From positions 1 to 38,428 of the forward strand of contig JAZSFP010000010.1 in assembly GCA_045532295.1 (NCBI GenBank): 38,428 nt of DNA, in the 5' to 3' direction. The position numbers were made by a program, and so were the translations under genes. The notes beneath the pieces are model-generated. The model did no database searches. It saw only the letters and a list, made by a program, of their open reading frames with translations, and had not been told where the DNA came from. The DNA comes from UBA10677 sp045532295. Lineage in GTDB: Bacteria; Bacillota; Clostridia; Christensenellales; Pumilibacteraceae. Positions 8,727 through 18,600 of the stretch are shown here, one piece after another (within the stretch, counting starts at the first letter, position 1; every line of letters begins with the position of its first letter).

Positions 8727-8742
8727 AAAAGAGGAATAATTT

Positions 8743-9663
8743 ATGGCAAAAGCAAAGAAGAAAAAACTAAAGAGAGGCGACCTGATATTTTACAGTTTGC
8801 TTATTGCGTGGCCCGTTATACAGTTTCTCATCTTCTACGTGGGAGTAAACCTTAACTCGTTCGCGCTCAGTTTTCAGCGTTACGACGTTACCACCTCTAC
8901 CTATTACTTCCCGTGGGACGATATTTTGGTAAACTTTAAGAAGGTTTTCGCCAACTTTTCTGACTACTCTATGTTCTCGAGTATGGTAACTAACTCGCTC
9001 ATAGCGTGGATTGCAAGGCTAATTTTCGGTATGACGCTGGGCGTGTTCGTAGCGTACTATATCTACAAAAAGAGCGCAGGCAGTAAGTTCTTTAAGATTA
9101 TGATAATGATGCCGGCGTTCATATCCTCGCTCATCTTCGTAGCCATCTTCAAAGTTATCATTGATAACGGTATTCCTACTCTTATCGAGGATATGTTCGG
9201 CGTAAGACAACCCGGACTTATCGCAAACCGAGAAACCTCGTTCGCCACTATCCTTATATACGGACTGTGGTTTGGCGCGGGCGGTTCGATGATAATTTAC
9301 TTAAACGCTATGGACGGAATACCCGAATCGGTTACGGAGGCTGCTAAACTTGACGGTTGCGGATACCTCCAAGAACTTTTCCAAATCACTTTACCGCTTA
9401 TCTGGAAAACCTTTATGGTGTTCTTTACCGTAAGTATTGCAGGCTACTTTACTAACTCAATGGGGCTTTACGCGTTCTGGCGTAATTCAGCGGACTCAAC
9501 CGTTCAAACTTTTGGATATTATTTATACGTAAGCACGATGTTAGCAGGCTATTCGGACTATACTTACTTGTCCGCAATGGGTTTGCTCTTTACCGCAATC
9601 GCAGTGCCGATTACTATGGTCATAAGACACTTTATGTTCAAGTACGGCCCTAGCGAAGAATAG
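8743..9663 (+). CDS. ABC sugar permease, MalF/UgpA type
   Basis: A 306-residue inner-membrane permease with about six transmembrane helices. The EAA loop that contacts the ATPase is clear (EAAKLDGCGYLQELFQITLP, around residues 198-217). The Lys-rich N-terminus and first helix (FYSLLIAWPVIQFLIFYVGV) fit the MalF-type subunit. GAGGAA lies before ATG 8743. It forms a heterodimer with the next gene; no ATP-binding subunit is present in the window. Confidence 0.93.
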   Translation: MAKAKKKKLKRGDLIFYSLLIAWPVIQFLIFYVGVNLNSFALSFQRYDVTTSTYYFPWDDILVNFKKVFANFSDYSMFSSMVTNSLIAWIARLIFGMTLGVFVAYYIYKKSAGSKFFKIMIMMPAFISSLIFVAIFKVIIDNGIPTLIEDMFGVRQPGLIANRETSFATILIYGLWFGAGGSMIIYLNAMDGIPESVTEAAKLDGCGYLQELFQITLPLIWKTFMVFFTVSIAGYFTNSMGLYAFWRNSADSTVQTFGYYLYVSTMLAGYSDYTYLSAMGLLFTAIAVPITMVIRHFMFKYGPSEE

Positions 9664-9672
9664 GAGGGCGAT

Positions 9673-10569
9673 ATGGAAAAAGCACGAAAACCGGCAAAAA
9701 TTAAGTCCTCTTTCTCGGTGGCAAAATTTTTAAGTTTAATTTTCTTTATCCTTTACACCTTTACTATACTGTTTATGTTCGGTTGGGCGTTTATAAACGC
9801 GGTTAAAGACCCCTTGATGTATTACTCGGACTCTTGGAATATCCCCTCCGCGCCTACGCTTGAGAACTTCTTCACAGCCTACGACTACTTTCGCTATCCC
9901 ATAACGGACGAGCACGGCGTTTGGTACGCTAAACTCCCCGATATGTTCCTCAACTCAGTTCTCTACGCAGGTGGAGGCGCGCTCGCAAGTTGTATCACCA
10001 TTGCTATTACCGCGTATCTAACCGCGAGATTTCCCTACAAACTCAGCAAAATCATCTATATGGTATGTTTCGTTGCCCTTATTCTTCCCATTATCGGTAA
10101 CCTCCCCTCGCAACTGCAGATTGCAAAAGCGCTCGGTCTTTACGATAGTATAGTGGGTATGTGGATAATGCGCGCGAACTTCCTAAGCACCTATTACCTG
10201 ATATTCCACGCGTTCTTCTCGTCCATACCGCAAAGTTACTTCGAGGCGGCTAAAATCGACGGCGCGAATAACTGGCAGATATTAGTACATATCGCAATCC
10301 CCTTTGCGATTAAACTGTTCACCGCAGTTTATATTCTCGTTTTCATCGGAATGTGGAACGACTACGAAACGCCTAACCTCTGGCTACCTTCTCACCCCGT
10401 TCTTTCCGTAGGCTTGCTCAGATTTAGCGAGTCCACCGAAGGCGCGGTAAGTTCGATGCCCGTTCAACTTGCAGGCGCGCTCATCGTATCCTTCCCCGCG
10501 TTCTTACTCTTCTTCGTGTTCCGTGATACGCTCGTAGGTAACGTTACTTTGGGCGGTCTGAAGGAATAG
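9673..10569 (+). CDS. ABC sugar permease, MalG/UgpE type
   Basis: A 298-residue membrane protein with about six helices and the MalG-type EAA motif (FEAAKIDGANNWQILVHIAI). AGGAGG precedes the ATG, and the spacing of nine bases from the previous stop indicates one operon. It pairs with the MalF-type subunit to import the substrate of the upstream binding lipoprotein. The nucleotide-binding subunit is presumably a shared MsmX/UgpC-like ATPase encoded elsewhere. Confidence 0.93.
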   Translation: MEKARKPAKIKSSFSVAKFLSLIFFILYTFTILFMFGWAFINAVKDPLMYYSDSWNIPSAPTLENFFTAYDYFRYPITDEHGVWYAKLPDMFLNSVLYAGGGALASCITIAITAYLTARFPYKLSKIIYMVCFVALILPIIGNLPSQLQIAKALGLYDSIVGMWIMRANFLSTYYLIFHAFFSSIPQSYFEAAKIDGANNWQILVHIAIPFAIKLFTAVYILVFIGMWNDYETPNLWLPSHPVLSVGLLRFSESTEGAVSSMPVQLAGALIVSFPAFLLFFVFRDTLVGNVTLGGLKE

Positions 10570-10581
10570 AAAATAAAAAAT

Positions 10582-10635
10582 AAGGAGTAATAAATGAAAA
10601 AATCAATTAAAAGGAGTAATAAATGAAAAAATCAA
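10582..10635 (+). repeat. Duplicated ribosome-binding/start region creating a 10-codon upstream ORF
   Basis: A 25-base unit containing AAGGAGTAATAAATG and the first codons is repeated exactly with a 29-base period (10582-10606 and 10611-10635). The first copy opens an ORF at 10594 whose TGA (10624-10626) overlaps the ATG of the large lipoprotein (10623), in the ATGA arrangement typical of translational coupling. Confidence 0.85.
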
Positions 10636-13600
10636 CCAAATTTTTACTAATTTGTTTACTGTTGCTTTCGCTGTGTCTTGCTCCCGTTTTGGGCGGATGC
10701 GCGGATAACGCGGTAAACAGCGCGCCTCTCGGTTCGGAGAGTGGCGAAATTAAGACGGAGTACTTCGTCGGCGAGACTTTCGAGATGAGCGATACTATAA
10801 CTTGGGAGGGCGAAGAACTCGACGCTACCGCCTATATCGTTTATCCTAACGGCGCAAAGTACAGACAAAAGAGCGTTCTTTTTGAAGAAGCGGGCTTGTA
10901 CACCGTAAGATACGAGGCGCAAAAGTCGGGCAAAAAGGTAGTTAAAGAACACGAACTTACCGTTCGTCGTCGCAACTTCTACTTTACCTCCTCGTCGTAT
11001 TTGCGTTCTAAAGCGTACTACGGTAAGGACACTTCCAAGTACGATACGGGACACACGGGCTTAACCGTTCAACTTTATAATAACGATACTTTCTATTACG
11101 ACGATATTATCGACCTTAGAAAGACGGACGGGGGCGACTTTATAAAGTTTTTCGCAATCCCCGAAACGATAGGCTATTTCGACCTTGAGGGCGTAACCAT
11201 TAGACTTACGGATATTTACGACGACGGAAACTATCTTGATATTTTCGTTCGTCCCTATCCTCAGCGTTTAGCCCCCGAACAAGTTCCCCAAACCCCCGAA
11301 GAGCGTTGGAAATACAATAATACTTATATCGTAGCAGGCGCGACGGGACAGATGCCTGGCGGTCTTGAGTGGCTTGCAAACGGCGGTTACGAACTTGACA
11401 CGAGAGGAATTACCGGTTTCCCCGCTAAACACTCTATGTACGGCTACGCTTGGTTTAAGGACTCGGTAGGCGACGATATTCTTAACTTCGGCTTGGACCT
11501 TACCGAAAAGCAACTTTATTCGACCAACGTTATCGCAGGAAGAAGTAACCTCGTTATTGATTTTGACGACATAGCGTATATGGATATTCCTTGGGACGGA
11601 TTTACCACGGGTGAAGTAAAGATGAGCATTAAGGGAACTATGTACAGAAAGAACGAAATTCCCTTTACCTTTATGATTACCGAACTTGGTGAAAGCGACA
11701 TTAAAAACGCGGTAGTTATAGATAACGACGCTCCCGTTATTACGCTTGGCGAGGACGAGGCGGATACTTGTTTCGTAAACGCCAAGATGCCCGTTCCCAA
11801 AGTAAAGGTAGCGGACGCGCTTTCTAAAGTAGTAAAAGAGGAAGTTTCCGTTTACTATAACTACGGCTCGAATACCGCTTACGCGATTGACTTCGACGGG
11901 GAATACTTTATCCCCACTAAAGAGGGCAAGTACACCGTTGAATACAAGGTTAAGGACAGTTTCTTTAACACCGCTATTAAGACGGTAACTTACGACGCGG
12001 TGGTGGGCGAGCCTGAGCCTTTTGCGGTTACGCTTAATGCAAACGATATAAAGATTAAAGCAGGCGAGACGCATACGCTTACTCTTCCTTCTGCAAGCGG
12101 AGATTACAAAAAAATTAATACGTATATCGTTTTTGGCGACGAAAAGAAACAAATCAACGAAAACGAATATAAGTTTACCGCGCGCGGAGAGTACCAAGTT
12201 CTTTACGAAGTAAGCAACGCTTACGGCGAAGTAAAGAGCGTGGGCTATAAAGTAACGGTAGAAGACGGCGGTAAAGTGGTCTTCGAGAGCGAGCCTACCG
12301 TTCCAAAATATTTAATAAGCGGTTTTGACTACGAACTCGACGATGTTTACGCAACCGACTATAACGGCGAAAGCGTAACGCTCATTAAGGCGGTTACGAG
12401 CATAGACTACGGCAACGGCTACACCTTTGCAAACAACGGCAAATATACTATCCCAAGCGGAGTAGAGAGCGCGAAGATAAGATATTCCGCCTCTAACAGT
12501 TACGGAACGGAAAGCGTGTATTACGAAGTTCCCGTAATCAGCGTAACGAACGACGAGGGCTACGATATTGAAAAGTACTTCGTAGGCGAAAACATCACGC
12601 CTCTTGCAAACGAAGATACTATTGATATCAACGCAAGCAAGATTAACAAAAAGACGACTTTCGCTTTTGCAAACTACCTCAACGCTGATAACTTCTCGTT
12701 CACTTTCACCATTGACAAAGACAAGAACCAGTTCTCCAGCGTTGAATATATCCTTACCGACTATAAGGATAGGAGCGTTCAACTCAAGTTCGCGTTTGAA
12801 AAGACGAGCGGAACGGGTTCGATTTTGAGAATTAACGATAGCGACAAGACATACGCTTTAAGCGCAGGCTTTAAGAGTGGAACGAGCATTTCCGTATCCT
12901 TTGAGAACGCAACCTGTATCTTCTCTACCGTAGAGAGCGCAGTGCTTATTAGAGAAGACCTTCTGGGCAATAAGTTCAGCGGTTTCCCCTCTGGTATCGT
13001 GTACTTAGAGGGCGAGATGAAAGGCGTCGAGGGCTTATCGTCGATAAAGGTTAGCAAACTCAACCAACAAAATATGAACGACGGCGCGATAGACTATACC
13101 CGTCCCAGTATTCATATTAACGGCGAATACAAGAGCACTTATTCGTACAACCAAGAGATTACGATTTTCTCGGCAATCCCTTGCGACGTGTTAGACGCAA
13201 GCACGAGCGCAACGCTCACGCTCCGCGACCCCGACGGCGAGATAGTAAAGACGACGGACGGCGTTTTGCTTGACGGCGTACCCTTTAATAAGGAATATAA
13301 GTTCGTAGCGAACAAGTACGGCAACTTCGTCGTAAACTACACGGCAACCGACAAAAACAACAGAAAAGCGCCCTATAACATAATTATTTCCGTTCAAGAC
13401 ACCGTATCCCCCGACTTTGGCGCAATCGGACGCGAGGTAACGGTAAAGAAGGCAACGGAAGTAAAGATTAGTGACCTCGTAGTGAAAGAGGAAGGCACGA
13501 AAATGCCTTACCAAGTACGCTTCTTAACTACGCCCGGCGGAGAAAGAATAACGCTTGCAAGAGATATTGCAAACCTAAAGTTCGCCGAGAGCGGAATTTA

Positions 13601-13676
13601 CGAAGTATGGTACTACGCTTACGACGACAACGGAAATGCGGGTTCAGAGTTTATCCGTATTAGAGTAACCGATTAA
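10623..13676 (+). CDS. Large Ig-like multidomain surface lipoprotein
   Basis: This 1017-residue protein has a lipoprotein signal with lipobox LGGC (Cys near residue 26). The mature part reads as beta-rich modules. An Ig-like unit spans about 40-115 (GLYTVRYEAQKSGKK). A long beta-sandwich-like region covers about 120-365. Repeated Ig/bacterial-Ig-like units follow at about 370-660 (DNDAPVITLG, KEGKYTVEYKVKDSFFNT, ARGEYQVLYEVSNAYG). A second sandwich-like region (about 670-810) and two C-terminal Ig-like units (YGNFVVNYTATDKNNRKAP; ESGIYEVWYYAYDDNGNAG) complete it. No catalytic signature is visible, so glycan binding or scaffolding on the cell surface is inferred. It lies between the importer and the DUF4838 protein. 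Confidence 0.8.
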   Translation: MKKSTKFLLICLLLLSLCLAPVLGGCADNAVNSAPLGSESGEIKTEYFVGETFEMSDTITWEGEELDATAYIVYPNGAKYRQKSVLFEEAGLYTVRYEAQKSGKKVVKEHELTVRRRNFYFTSSSYLRSKAYYGKDTSKYDTGHTGLTVQLYNNDTFYYDDIIDLRKTDGGDFIKFFAIPETIGYFDLEGVTIRLTDIYDDGNYLDIFVRPYPQRLAPEQVPQTPEERWKYNNTYIVAGATGQMPGGLEWLANGGYELDTRGITGFPAKHSMYGYAWFKDSVGDDILNFGLDLTEKQLYSTNVIAGRSNLVIDFDDIAYMDIPWDGFTTGEVKMSIKGTMYRKNEIPFTFMITELGESDIKNAVVIDNDAPVITLGEDEADTCFVNAKMPVPKVKVADALSKVVKEEVSVYYNYGSNTAYAIDFDGEYFIPTKEGKYTVEYKVKDSFFNTAIKTVTYDAVVGEPEPFAVTLNANDIKIKAGETHTLTLPSASGDYKKINTYIVFGDEKKQINENEYKFTARGEYQVLYEVSNAYGEVKSVGYKVTVEDGGKVVFESEPTVPKYLISGFDYELDDVYATDYNGESVTLIKAVTSIDYGNGYTFANNGKYTIPSGVESAKIRYSASNSYGTESVYYEVPVISVTNDEGYDIEKYFVGENITPLANEDTIDINASKINKKTTFAFANYLNADNFSFTFTIDKDKNQFSSVEYILTDYKDRSVQLKFAFEKTSGTGSILRINDSDKTYALSAGFKSGTSISVSFENATCIFSTVESAVLIREDLLGNKFSGFPSGIVYLEGEMKGVEGLSSIKVSKLNQQNMNDGAIDYTRPSIHINGEYKSTYSYNQEITIFSAIPCDVLDASTSATLTLRDPDGEIVKTTDGVLLDGVPFNKEYKFVANKYGNFVVNYTATDKNNRKAPYNIIISVQDTVSPDFGAIGREVTVKKATEVKISDLVVKEEGTKMPYQVRFLTTPGGERITLARDIANLKFAESGIYEVWYYAYDDNGNAGSEFIRIRVTD

Positions 13677-13685
13677 GGAGGCGTT

Positions 13686-15596
13686 ATGAAAAGATTTAAT
13701 AGAATAATTTGTATAATCCTCGCCCTCGTTTGTATGCTCGTTGGAGTAGTTGGCTGTAACGGAAACGGTGGAAAAACGCTGGAAGTTAAGGGCGTAGCGA
13801 AAAACAAGCAAAGCACGCATATCTATACCGTCAGTGAAAGTAGCGACTACCTCGTTAAAAACGGCAAGAGCGACTACGTTATCGTTTATCCCGACGGCGC
13901 GACGGCGGAATACCTCCACCACGCTATAACCGAACTTCAAGGCTTCTTCAAAGAGGCAACGGGAATTACTCTTCCCATCGTTACCGACGGCGAAGTAACG
14001 GAGGGCGGTAAATACCTCCATATCGGTTATACGGCGAGCGCGACGGCAGAGGGCTTTAGCGCGACCGCTAAAAACCTCAACAACACGAGCGCGTATATTA
14101 TAAGGAACAAGAACGGCTCGGTGTATATGGTAGGCGGAGGCAACTTCGGTCATCTTTACGCGGTTTATAAATTCCTCGAACTTCAGTTCGGCTATAAGTG
14201 CTACGCGAGCGACGAAATCGTAATCGACAAGGACGTGATGGAAGAAAAACTTCTCAACTTTGAAGTAACGGACGTTCCCGACTTTGAGTTTAGAAACACC
14301 TCTCACGGCGAAGAGAACTACGACCGCGCGTTCGCTCGTAGACTTAGAGTTCAACAAGAGGACGAATTCTTAATCCCCATTGCAGGCGAAACGGTACATA
14401 ACTGGATAAACATTATTCCTCCCTCCGTGTACGGCGTATCGCACCCCGAGTGGTTCAACAGCGAGCAAACTCAACTTTGCTTGACCCAAGACCCCGAGGG
14501 ACTTGCAAACGAAGTACTTAAAAACATTAAGCCTTACCTTTTAGCGTATCCCGATTACACAATGTTCACTTACACGCAAGAGGACGGAACGAGTTGGGGC
14601 GACGACGCAATCAGTAAGGAAAACTACGAAAAGTACGGCACGCAAGCGGTAGAGGCGCTCCGTTTCCAAAAACTTTTAGCAGGCAAGATTGAGGCTTGGC
14701 TTAACGCAGAGTACCCCGAGAGAAAACTCACCTATATGGACTTTGCGTACTCTCACACGATTAAGCCTCCCGTAGTAAAGAACGACGACGGCACTTACAC
14801 GCCTATGGAAAACGACCTCAAACTTCCCTCCAACGCGTCCATTTGGTTTACCACGCAGTACGCAAACCACTTCTATCCTATGACGGACAAGATTAACGAG
14901 GAAACCTACGACGGCTTTATGAAGTGGAAAACGGTAAGCGACAAGATGAGCGTTTGGGTGTACTACCTTAACTACAAGAACTACTTTATCCCCTTCGATA
15001 GTTTTAGAACGATAGCGCAAAACAACCGTTTCTTCTACGAGAACGGGGTAATGTACATCTACAACCAGCATCCTCACGTACTTCCCATGGGCTCTGACTG
15101 GTACAGACTTAAAGAGTGGCTTAACGCTCAACTCACTTGGGACTGCTACCAAGACGTGAACGCCCTTTACGAAGAGTTCTTCGACAACTATTTCTACGAG
15201 GCAAGTGATATAATGTACGAGTTCTTTATGCAAGAGCGCGCGCACTTTGATTATCTTTCCGAGACTATTCCCGATATCGTAGCGGACATTAGAACGGACA
15301 AAATGCTCAACTCTGATTACTGGCCCAAACAAACGCTTTTAGGCTGGCTCGACCTTATGGACGAGGCGCAAAAGAAAGCGGAAGTGATAAAGGAAAGAGA
15401 TAGAGCGCTTTATGAAAAGGTGAGCGAGAGAATAATGATTGAGAGCATTTCTATTCGTTATCTTTACTACAAACTTTACGCAGGCGAACTTAGTAGTGCT
15501 GAGTACGACGCTATTCGTAACGGAGTAGTTCACGACTGCCAGAAGATAGGCTTTACCAGATGGAACGAGCACGACTGGACGCTTTCAAATCTTTAA
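13686..15596 (+). CDS. DUF4838 domain lipoprotein, glycosidase-like
   Basis: A 636-residue protein with a lipoprotein signal (VGVVGC, Cys at about residue 24). The start of the mature part is typical of DUF4838 proteins: an alpha-glucuronidase/GH20 N-terminal-like domain (ATAEYLHHAITELQGFFKEA, GGKYLHIGYT), then the DUF4838 core (about 190-560) with ETVHNWINIIPPSVYG, HPEWFN, FTYTQEDG and MDFAYSHT. DUF4838 proteins occur in polysaccharide-utilisation loci and are thought to be glycosidases or binding proteins, but no reaction is firmly assigned to my knowledge. AAGGAGG precedes the ATG, nine bases after the previous stop. Extracellular action on the same glycan as the surface lipoproteins is inferred. 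Confidence 0.85.
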   Translation: MKRFNRIICIILALVCMLVGVVGCNGNGGKTLEVKGVAKNKQSTHIYTVSESSDYLVKNGKSDYVIVYPDGATAEYLHHAITELQGFFKEATGITLPIVTDGEVTEGGKYLHIGYTASATAEGFSATAKNLNNTSAYIIRNKNGSVYMVGGGNFGHLYAVYKFLELQFGYKCYASDEIVIDKDVMEEKLLNFEVTDVPDFEFRNTSHGEENYDRAFARRLRVQQEDEFLIPIAGETVHNWINIIPPSVYGVSHPEWFNSEQTQLCLTQDPEGLANEVLKNIKPYLLAYPDYTMFTYTQEDGTSWGDDAISKENYEKYGTQAVEALRFQKLLAGKIEAWLNAEYPERKLTYMDFAYSHTIKPPVVKNDDGTYTPMENDLKLPSNASIWFTTQYANHFYPMTDKINEETYDGFMKWKTVSDKMSVWVYYLNYKNYFIPFDSFRTIAQNNRFFYENGVMYIYNQHPHVLPMGSDWYRLKEWLNAQLTWDCYQDVNALYEEFFDNYFYEASDIMYEFFMQERAHFDYLSETIPDIVADIRTDKMLNSDYWPKQTLLGWLDLMDEAQKKAEVIKERDRALYEKVSERIMIESISIRYLYYKLYAGELSSAEYDAIRNGVVHDCQKIGFTRWNEHDWTLSNL

Positions 15597-15669
15597 GTTA
15601 CTTAATCGTCACGAAAAGTGGCGGAGTATAAAATAGTTTTTCATAAAAAAATCATAAGGAGGTAAAAAA

Positions 15670-18600
15670 ATGAAAAACAATTTAGTGAAGAAGTTGGCGA
15701 TACTTCTTACCGTGGTTATGACGGCAATCATAATGGTTTGCTGTGCACCTGAGATAAGCGTATCGCTCAACGAGAGCGCCGTAACTATGGTGGTAGGCGA
15801 CAGCAAGACCATCGTAGCGACGGTAACGGGTAGCGAAGAGAACGCTACTTGGTCGACTTCTAACGCAGAAGTCGTATTAGTACAAGGGGGCGAACTCGTA
15901 GCAGTTGGTCCCGGAACGGCAACCGTAACGGCAAAAGTAGGCGACAAGAGCGCAAGCGCCGACGTTACGGTAATCAGCAGAGAGGCAGTACCCACCTTGC
16001 TTCTCAACAAGGAAGAACTTTCCGTAAAAGTGGGTGGAGAGTTCACTTTAACTGGCGTATGCTCCTCGCTTGGCACTCCCGTTGACTGCACGCTTTCGTT
16101 TGACAGCGCAGACACGGACGTAGCAACCGTTGACGCAAACGGCGTAGTAAAAGGCGTAGCAAAGGGCGAAACGACTATTACCGTAAGCGGAACGGCTATG
16201 GGCTTTAGCGTTGAGGCTACTTGCGACGTAACCGTAGTTCCCGATATCGAGATTAGAATTACGGCAAACGCGATTGACCTTACGCTTATCGAACTCGTTG
16301 ACGAGGACCAAACCTCGTATACGGCAGACGCGAAAGTATGGGTAAACGGCGCTGAGACGGAAACTGCAGTAGAGTATACTTCCTCTAACGAAGAAGTGTT
16401 CACCGTTGAAGGTGGCGTGCTTACTTCCGTTGCAGAAGGCGAGGCAACTCTTACCGTTTCTGCAGTAGTAGAAGGCGAGACCATAAGCAAGGAAATCCCC
16501 GTATCCGTACAAAGAACTCTTTGCCAAAACTACGAAATCACTATGGTTTCCGAGCAAAAGGGTATGCTCTTAACTAAAGAAGTAGAGGGCTACAAGACGG
16601 GCGTTGACCTTGAAATCGCAGTTGCTCCCTATTCTGAAGAGATGATTATCGAGTGGGCTACCACTTCCGATATCGTTGATATCGTTTACGGCGACGACGA
16701 CAGAGCGGTAAGCATCGTAGCAAAAGCAGGCGTTGTAGGTGGAACTGCAAATGTTACCGTTACTATCGAGGGTAACGTAGCAACCACTCAAACCTTCACC
16801 GTGGAAGTATTCGTTCCCATTTCCACCGAAGAAGACCTTTATAAGATTAACGACAACAAGATTGAAGGCTTTGACGGTTTCGTACCCGCTCCCGGCGGAA
16901 CGAATTCCGTCGTAGCAGACGTTAAATCGCAATGCGACGGTATTATTCCCGGTTACTATATTTTAACCAACGATATTCTTCTTACCAACTCCGACCCCGC
17001 TAATACCAGCACTTCTGAGACCGGCTTAACTTATTATAAGAAAGCAATCGTAGGCCGTTCGACTACTTGGGCTGACCTTGGCTACGCGTTCACCGGCGTA
17101 TTCGACGGTAACGGATATAAGATTGCAGGCGCAAGATTTGACATTAACGGAGCATATCAAGGTATTTTCGGAGCCAACAACGGCGTAATTAAAAACCTTG
17201 AAGTCGAACTCTATCCTTGGGCTTGGTCGTCCGCTTTCCCCACCTACACTTTAAGAAAGATTAGTGCCGGTATCGCGTCGCTCAACGTAAGTCGCATCGA
17301 GAACTGTAAAGTAGTTACCGAACTTAACGTAGACAACGGTGGCGGAAGTGCTTATACCGCAGGTATTACTTACTCCAACGGCTACTGGGAGAGCGCTATT
17401 GAAAACTGTTTCGTTGAGGTTAAGGCAGTTAGATGCTATAACCAAAACATTGATCCTTACAACGTAGGCGCGTTCGTAGGAACTTGGGATAACGGTACTC
17501 TTTCAAACGTTTACGCTTTAGCGTCTGGTATGACTAGTAACGTAGTTGAAATCGTTAACGTTAGAAATACCGCAGGTACGAGAGAAAACTACGCCGTAAA
17601 GACCAACCTTGCAGACCTTAAAGCCGCAGGCTTTGACGCAAACAATTACGATAGCAAAGTATGGAACTTCGTTGAAAGTGGCGACGCTCTTAGCGTAAGC
17701 CTTAAGAACGGTTGCACTCTCGCATCCTCCGACCTTACTCCCGTAGTAAGCGTAGAAGAAAGCGTAGTGGAACTCGTTGAGGGCAAGACCGCTCAAATCG
17801 TGCCCTCTACCAAGAACGGAGTAAACGACGTCGTAGCAGTAAGTTACGGCTATACCGTAACTCCTCAAAATATCGTTAGCGTTGACCGTTACGGCAAGAT
17901 TACCGCGCTTAGCGAAGGCGAGGCAACCGTAACCGTAACTGCTTACGCAGCAGACAAGACCGCTACTACTACCGTAACGGTAAACGTCGTTGCTCCTTCG
18001 TACACTCTTACCGCAGTTGGCGCAACCACTCAAACTATTCTTACCAAAGCAGTTAGCGGATATAATAACACCGCTGAATTAGAAATCGAAGTTGAAGGTT
18101 GGGAAAACGGTATGGTAATCGCTTGGACTTCTTCCGACGCGAATATCGCAACCGTTACTGCAGGCTCTGATACTCGTCAAGCAACGGTAAGCGCAGTTGC
18201 AACTTCCGTTGGTGGTCCCGTAACCATTACCGCTAACACCGAAGGCGCAGTTGCTCCCGTAACCTTTACTATCAACACCTTCGTTCCCATTTCCACCGAG
18301 GCTGACCTCTACGGAATTAATGCAAACACCGTTGCAAGATCTGAATTCAAGGCTCTTCCCGGTATGCAAACGACTATATGGTCTGATTTTAGTGCGGTGA
18401 CTAATATTATCCCCGGTTACTATATGATGACCAACGATATCGTTCTTACCAACTCTGACCTTGATAACACTGCTACTCAAGACGGTAATTCTTATTACGT
18501 TAAATCCATTATCGGAAGAAGCGAAACCTGGAATAATAAGGGTAGTCTTTTCGTAGGAATGTTCGATGGTAACGGCTACAAGATTAGTGGTGCTAAGTTC

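Noticed and set aside
11268..12197. 309-codon ORF antisense to the Ig-like lipoprotein
   Set aside because: It has no ribosome binding site or family resemblance and arises from codon bias of the sense gene.
15609..16490. Ser/Thr/Val-rich antisense ORF over the BIG2 protein
   Set aside because: Low-complexity translation of the complement of repeated GTA/GAC/ACC codons; the sense frame has signal peptide, domains and ribosome binding site.
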